Source: Ferdinandcohnia sp036965045 (GTDB lineage Bacteria > Bacillota > Bacilli > Bacillales > Bacillaceae_L). Taken from it: DNA of 64,000 nt. Below the pieces are notes generated by a model. It ran no database searches. It saw only the letters and a list, made by a program, of their open reading frames with translations, and had not been told where the DNA came from. This document shows positions 59,927-64,000 of the stretch, in pieces; position 1 is the stretch's first letter; each line of letters begins with the position of its first letter. The stretch spans positions 124,001 through 188,000 of the forward strand of contig NZ_JBALOV010000025.1 of assembly GCF_036965045.1 (NCBI RefSeq), given 5' to 3'. The position numbers and the translations under genes were made by a program.

Positions 59927-60634
59927 TTACCCTCTCATCAACGTCAGCGACGATACCGACTTCGTACCAGCCTCTAACAGCACCGCTGCCGCATGCCGTA
60001 AAGTTGACCCAGTCGTATAAATATCATCCACTAATAAAATGTCCTTATCCTGAACCACATCAATCACTCGGAACACATTCTCTCCAGATATCCGTTCATC
60101 ACGGCTCTTTTTCGATTGCTTTTCAAGGTGAGTTCGTGCTAAAACTTCATGTACAGGCATACCTAATAGCTCTGCTAACGCCTTTGCCTGGTTAAATCCA
60201 CGCTCATACAAACGCTCATCACTTAATGGAATCGGAACAACAAAATAGGAAGGATTAAAATGTGTTTTGGAGGCTTTTTTCAAAGGTGTTTTAAAAATAG
60301 TAGATATTGCGTAGTCGCCTCGGAATTTGTAGAGGGAGAGTACATCTTTTGCAAAGTCATTATAGAGGTAAATTGAACGGTTCTTTGTGAGTACACCTTG
60401 CCACCGCGGGTCTTTTTCCCAGCGAATACAGTCAAAGCAGAGGTTTCCTTCACGATACTCATCGGACAGTTCAGAAAAAGGTCGACCACATATTTCACAA
60501 AGTTCACCGTCAACTTTTTCGAGTTTTTCACTGCAAGTAGAACAAAGTGGATCTGGTTCAGCCAACGAAAACAATGTCGACCAGGAATCCACTTCTTCAA
60601 AGCAATTATGACAAAGTAGGCATGTAGACATCAT
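59927..60634 (-). CDS. comFC: ComFC-type competence phosphoribosyltransferase-like protein
   Basis: 235 residues. N-terminal zinc ribbon (CLLCHNCF, CSTCSEKL, CEICGRPF, CFDCIRW) and a C-terminal PRTase domain with PRPP loop DILLVDDIYTTGSTLRHAAA. Works with ComFA in DNA uptake. ATG 60634 directly follows the comFB stop with AAAGGAG upstream. Confidence 0.95.
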   Translation of the reverse strand: MMSTCLLCHNCFEEVDSWSTLFSLAEPDPLCSTCSEKLEKVDGELCEICGRPFSELSDEYREGNLCFDCIRWEKDPRWQGVLTKNRSIYLYNDFAKDVLSLYKFRGDYAISTIFKTPLKKASKTHFNPSYFVVPIPLSDERLYERGFNQAKALAELLGMPVHEVLARTHLEKQSKKSRDERISGENVFRVIDVVQDKDILLVDDIYTTGSTLRHAAAVLLEAGTKSVSSLTLMRG

Positions 60635-60916
60635 TCAGCTCCTTTTTAAATTCTCGCATTGAGGATTTTTCGCGACAATGTTTACGGCCTCTGCAATTTT
60701 CACATAGATGTTAGCCATCATTTGTTTATTAAAATATTGCGCCCGGACATATGCCACGCCATTCTCCTTTGATACATAACGTGGTGGCAGATTATTGAGC
60801 GTGAGGGCAAATACATCATTTTTACATTGTTCACATTTGCAAGGTAAGTTGTATTCATTCCAGTTTTCATTGATCGCTTCGGCTACAAGCGGCTCCATTG
60901 CATTAAAAACCTTCAC
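60635..60916 (-). CDS. comFB: ComFB late competence protein
   Basis: 93 residues, ComFB domain with the Cys cluster PCKCEQCKND and LNNLPPRYV. In B. subtilis it lies between comFA and comFC; here a sortase gene separates it from comFA. I recall recent work naming ComFB proteins as cyclic-dinucleotide receptors, which would fit this c-di-GMP-rich locus. AGAGG precedes the ATG. Confidence 0.92.
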   Translation of the reverse strand: MKVFNAMEPLVAEAINENWNEYNLPCKCEQCKNDVFALTLNNLPPRYVSKENGVAYVRAQYFNKQMMANIYVKIAEAVNIVAKNPQCENLKRS

Positions 60917-61070
60917 ATGAACCTCTCCATTCTCTCTATCTTCTTTTTATTATCACATAATAAACATAAAATGGAAATATTATATTTCTTCCTACTACAA
61001 CAATAATTGATTTAAGATAATTGATAAATTCGCCTTTCATCCTATGCGAAACAATACTTAAGTATTATAC

Positions 61071-61110
61071 AAAAAACCCCTTTGTTAGATTCTTCGTCCA
61101 ACCTAGGGGT
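61071..61110 (-). terminator. Rho-independent terminator after the sortase gene
   Basis: ACCCCTAGGTT pairs with AATCTAACAAAGGGGT (imperfect), followed by TTTTTTG on the minus strand. The strong closing stem is CCCCT/AGGGG. Confidence 0.75.
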
Positions 61111-61116
61111 CACAAT

Positions 61117-61704
61117 TTAATCTACTTTTTTTCCGTAAAAAATGTATCGGTATGGTGCGTCGCCAAGGTATCCGAATGGATAACAGGTAGTCACAACAAG
61201 CTCTTCGTTGGGTGCTGTTGACTTGATCACAGTTCGGTCGTCCGCATCCACGATTTTCGTATCGACAATTTCATAGGTAAAGTCGCCGTATTCTAATTGC
61301 ACCACAAATGTGTCGCCGATTTCGAGCTCATCAAATCGTTTAAAAAGGGTATCGCGATGACCTGATAGAACGATTTGATCATTTTGTGTTGGTAATGCAG
61401 TGCCGAGATAATGTCCAACACCTTTTGCCAGTTCCTCTTCATCCGTTCCTTCAATGATTGGCATTTTTTCACCGAGCTTTGGGACCTCTAAAACACCTAT
61501 TGTTTCGCCTTTTTCGTAGGTCGGAATGACAATTTCCTTTTCAGCCTTTTCCTCGGTCGGAGATGTAGAAATAAGCTCTTCCGCCTGAACCAATGCTTCT
61601 TTTTGTGCCTGATTTGAATCCCAGATTTGAAAAACCGAGTAACCCGTTAATGAAACACCGCCGATGATGAAGAGTAGTGCAATTGTATAAACAACCTTTT
61701 TCAC
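61117..61704 (-). CDS. Class D sortase
   Basis: 195 residues. One N-terminal helix (KKVVYTIALLFIIGGVSL), linker, then a sortase domain with catalytic His in LSGHRDT, Cys in VTTCYPFGY and Arg in APYRYIFYG. Class D sortases recognise LPNTA-like tags. GTG 61704 has GGCGGTGAT upstream; GTG 61713 is an alternative. No LPxTA/LPxTG substrate is evident in this window, including the giant FN3 protein. It lies between comFA and comFB. Confidence 0.9.
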   Translation of the reverse strand: MKKVVYTIALLFIIGGVSLTGYSVFQIWDSNQAQKEALVQAEELISTSPTEEKAEKEIVIPTYEKGETIGVLEVPKLGEKMPIIEGTDEEELAKGVGHYLGTALPTQNDQIVLSGHRDTLFKRFDELEIGDTFVVQLEYGDFTYEIVDTKIVDADDRTVIKSTAPNEELVVTTCYPFGYLGDAPYRYIFYGKKVD

Positions 61705-61769
61705 TGAAATCACCGCCTTGTCCGTTCTTTATCACTTACCTTTAATCTTAATAAAAATGGGCTTTGAAA

Positions 61770-63260
61770 TCAATCGATGAAGCCGTTTTGGAGCGCTTCT
61801 TTGTTCATATTTTCGATATGGTGTTTGGCCTTAATCATTTCCCTCGTTCTTCCGTAATGGAAAAATAAAATCTCACCAGTCGGAAATTGGGCACTACGAC
61901 CAACACGACCTGAAATCTGCACTAATGCGCTCTCTGTAAAAATAATATCCTCCGCACCAAGCACGGCAACGTCAATATTGGGGACTGTTACGCCTCTTTC
62001 TAGAATAGTTGTCGTGACGAGAATTGGGATTTCACCGGAGCGGAAGCGTGCTACCTTATCCTTTCGGTCTTGGTCCTCGGCATGAACGCCTTCAATTCGG
62101 GGATCAAGAGTTTGGAGAATTTCTACGATACTTTCTAAATAAGTAATTCGCGGTACAAATAAGAAGACTTGCTTGCCGACTTCGAGATGTTCCTTTAACC
62201 ACGCCAGCACGTTCCGCGGAAGTCTCTTCTTTTTCAATAACTTCTCCCAGTTCCCACACCAAATAAAGTCCGGAACAGGTAATGCATATCGATGGTAACG
62301 AGCCGGAATGGTCACGGCCGTTCTTTTACCCGCAGCAATTTCACTTTTCCACGTTTGATTAGGCGTTGCGGTAAGGTAGATGGTGGAGGAGAAGTCTTTC
62401 TTCGCTTGGCTGACAGCATATCGCAACATGGGCTCGACTGAATACGGAAAGGCGTCGACCTCATCAATGATAATCATGTCAAAGGCTTTGTAAAAACGAA
62501 GGAGCTGGTGGGTCGTAGAGAGTGTGATGGGGGCAGTCTTGTTACGGTCCTCACTTCCGCCATACAAGGCGATGACATCGACTTCGGGGAATGATGCTTT
62601 TATTCGAGGTGCGAGTTCAATTACCACATCCGTTCGTGGTGTCGCGATGCAAACTTTTTTACCAGCCTGTAGTGCAGTTTGGATTCCTTCAAACAGAATT
62701 TCAGTTTTTCCCGCTCCGCACACAGCCCAGATTAACAACTGCTCATTGTTTTGAACAGCTTTGATTAGCTCTGTTGAAGCTTTTTGTTGCCCCGGAGAAA
62801 GTGTTCCTTCCCACACAAGTGGTTTTTCCGGAATTTCAGACCTCGGACTTGGCCCATTCCAACTTACCAAAACCGTACATTCACTCATCCGCCCCATATT
62901 GATGCATTTCCTGCAATAGGTACATTCATGTTTACACCTTGCGCATCCAAACGAAGCGAAAAGCTTTTGATCGGAATTCCCACACCGAACGCACGAATAA
63001 CCTTCCTTTGTTTTCGTGATGCATTTTCGATATTCTAAATAACCATTCAAATAGTGTTGTTGTATGTCTTCTAGGGAAAAAGGAATTTCTTCAAGTAGGA
63101 GTTGCTTTCCGGAGAGGAAATGTTGGAGTTCAGAGGAGTACTCAAATGTAGAATTCAGTGGTTGCGGATAATTGGATTCAAAATCGGTAATTCGTCTTGC
63201 ACCAGACTTGTCCGATAATCGTTCTGGTATTAATATTTCGTTTTCTAGTAAATATCTCAT
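61770..63260 (-). CDS. comFA: ComFA DNA-uptake ATPase
   Basis: 496 residues. Helicase-like motor for DNA import in competence. Zinc finger CVRCGNSDQK...CARCKHECTYC-type in the first third, Walker A AVCGAGKTE (about residue 185), DEVD Walker B, TATP, and motif VI QISGRVGRS. GGAGG precedes the ATG. No clear ComK box is visible in the 57-base gap to degV. Confidence 0.95.
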   Translation of the reverse strand: MRYLLENEILIPERLSDKSGARRITDFESNYPQPLNSTFEYSSELQHFLSGKQLLLEEIPFSLEDIQQHYLNGYLEYRKCITKTKEGYSCVRCGNSDQKLFASFGCARCKHECTYCRKCINMGRMSECTVLVSWNGPSPRSEIPEKPLVWEGTLSPGQQKASTELIKAVQNNEQLLIWAVCGAGKTEILFEGIQTALQAGKKVCIATPRTDVVIELAPRIKASFPEVDVIALYGGSEDRNKTAPITLSTTHQLLRFYKAFDMIIIDEVDAFPYSVEPMLRYAVSQAKKDFSSTIYLTATPNQTWKSEIAAGKRTAVTIPARYHRYALPVPDFIWCGNWEKLLKKKRLPRNVLAWLKEHLEVGKQVFLFVPRITYLESIVEILQTLDPRIEGVHAEDQDRKDKVARFRSGEIPILVTTTILERGVTVPNIDVAVLGAEDIIFTESALVQISGRVGRSAQFPTGEILFFHYGRTREMIKAKHHIENMNKEALQNGFID

Positions 63261-63283
63261 GATTGACCTCCTTATGTTTTTTC

Positions 63284-63314
63284 AAAAACAGCGCCGCACC
63301 TCAGCACGGCGCCC
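63284..63314 (-). terminator. Rho-independent terminator after degV
   Basis: GCGCCG/CGGCGC stem with a 10-base loop and TGTTTTTG exit on the minus strand, between degV and comFA. Confidence 0.85.
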
Positions 63315-63317
63315 ATA

Positions 63318-64000
63318 TTACTTTTTATACCAGCCTAACCCAATCGCACCTTCCCCTAGATGGGTTCCAATCACAGGTCCGAAATAGCTTAGTAAAAATT
63401 CGACATGTGGGTATTTCTTTTCAAGTTCAGCCTTCAATTCTAAAGCTTCTTCCTCGATATTGGCGTGAATCAGCGCTGCACGCATTGGCACACCTTGTCT
63501 TGCGTCCTCATCGAACAACTCGAACACTCGGTTCAATGCTTTTTTACGCGTACGAATTTTTTCAAACGGTACAATCACTTTATCCTCGAAGTTTAGAATG
63601 GGCTTCACCTGTAACAAGCTTCCGACAAATGCAGCAGCACCGCTCAAGCGGCCACCACGCTGAAGATTTGTGAGGTCATCTACCATAAAGTAGGCTCTCA
63701 TTGATTCCTTCATTTTATCAAGTCTTGCCAGAATATCTTCAACTGGTTTCCCTTCATTCGCCATTTCCGCTGCCTCTAGCGCATAAAAGCCCTGCACAAT
63801 ACAACTGATCTCTGAGTCGAATGAATACACCTTCACATCCTCAACCATTTCACCAGCTGTCACAGAACCCTGATAGGTCCCGCTAATTCCACTCGATAAG
63901 TGAATACTAATGACAGCATCGTACTCCTGCCCTAGCTTTTTGAAAAGTTCAACAAACTCCCCGATTGGAGGCTGAGATGTGGTCGGCAAATCATTACGAG
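63318..64000 (-). CDS. degV: DegV-family fatty-acid-binding protein (5' end cut by window)
   Basis: Binds a fatty acid; role probably in lipid handling near degU. The visible part is the C-terminal three quarters: LPTTSQPPIGEFVELFKKLG, HLSSGISGTYQG and the RGGRLSGAAAF motif, ending GLGWYKK. The frame is open to the window edge; the true start lies outside, so any internal start is false. The order degV-comFA matches B. subtilis yviA-comFA. Confidence 0.93.
   Translation of the reverse strand, partial: RNDLPTTSQPPIGEFVELFKKLGQEYDAVISIHLSSGISGTYQGSVTAGEMVEDVKVYSFDSEISCIVQGFYALEAAEMANEGKPVEDILARLDKMKESMRAYFMVDDLTNLQRGGRLSGAAAFVGSLLQVKPILNFEDKVIVPFEKIRTRKKALNRVFELFDEDARQGVPMRAALIHANIEEEALELKAELEKKYPHVEFLLSYFGPVIGTHLGEGAIGLGWYKK

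Noticed and set aside
1..64000. tRNA, rRNA, phage integrase or insertion sequence
   Set aside because: None was seen on either strand; the only possible mobile-type remains are the radC pseudogene region and the 13.3 kb repeat.

Overview
The window looks like a chromosomal segment of a flagellated, endospore-former-type Bacillota (Bacillaceae; genus not resolved). The evidence is the Bacillus-type gene order degV-comFA-comFB-comFC-yvyF-flgM-flgN-flgK-flgL-yviE-fliW-csrA-hag-fliD-flaG-fliS-fliT ... hpf-secA-prfB, strong AGGAGG ribosome-binding sites, low G+C by eye, and sigma-D type promoters. Almost every gene is on the minus strand. The window cuts a sugar ABC permease at base 1 and degV at base 64000.

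Layout. 1-6.0 kb: a carbohydrate uptake locus (ABC permease, binding lipoprotein, LacI-type repressor with operators) plus a Gfo/Idh/MocA dehydrogenase and an aldo/keto reductase. 6.0-9.4 kb: a chemoreceptor, an MFS transporter and a 53-bp tandem repeat. 9.4-15.3 kb: prfB (with its programmed frameshift), secA, an interspersed repeat, a diguanylate cyclase and hpf. 15.8-16.7 kb: two small CBO0543-type membrane proteins. 16.8-24.1 kb: a complete Gram-positive Tad/Flp pilus operon headed by a c-di-GMP-I (GEMM-I) riboswitch. 24.5-41.1 kb: a long minus-strand gene cluster headed by another c-di-GMP-I riboswitch. 41.4-46.5 kb: a 1,611-residue secreted fibronectin-III protein with a third c-di-GMP-I riboswitch. 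46.5-59.2 kb: late flagellar genes, interrupted at 49.6-51.8 kb by decayed accessory DNA. 59.3-64 kb: a toxin-antitoxin-like pair, the comF genes, a class D sortase and degV.

The most unusual part is the 24.5-41.1 kb cluster. In transcription order it encodes carrier protein, adenylating ligase, alpha/beta hydrolase, carrier protein, ligase, a chemoreceptor-like membrane sensor, GTP cyclohydrolase I, a fused double 6-pyruvoyl-tetrahydropterin synthase, a sepiapterin-reductase-like SDR, a histidine-kinase-like ATPase, a second hydrolase, an STAS protein, a PP2C/SpoIIE phosphatase, a FapA protein, a second STAS protein and a PAS-GGDEF-EAL protein. This reads as a tetrahydrobiopterin-like pterin pathway plus an acid-activation module, controlled by a membrane sensor and a partner-switching circuit, with c-di-GMP as transcriptional input and a c-di-GMP phosphodiesterase as probable output. 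I do not recognise it as a described system; the product is not known.

Working together (inference): c-di-GMP, sensed by three riboswitches within 23 kb, would co-control Tad pili, a giant surface protein and the pterin/signalling cluster, next to flagellar genes that are themselves under sigma-D and CsrA/FliW control. This fits a motile-to-attached lifestyle switch. In B. subtilis fliT lies next to hpf; here about 31 kb separates them, so the pilus, pterin and adhesin genes appear to be an island between flagellar and hpf-secA-prfB core genes.
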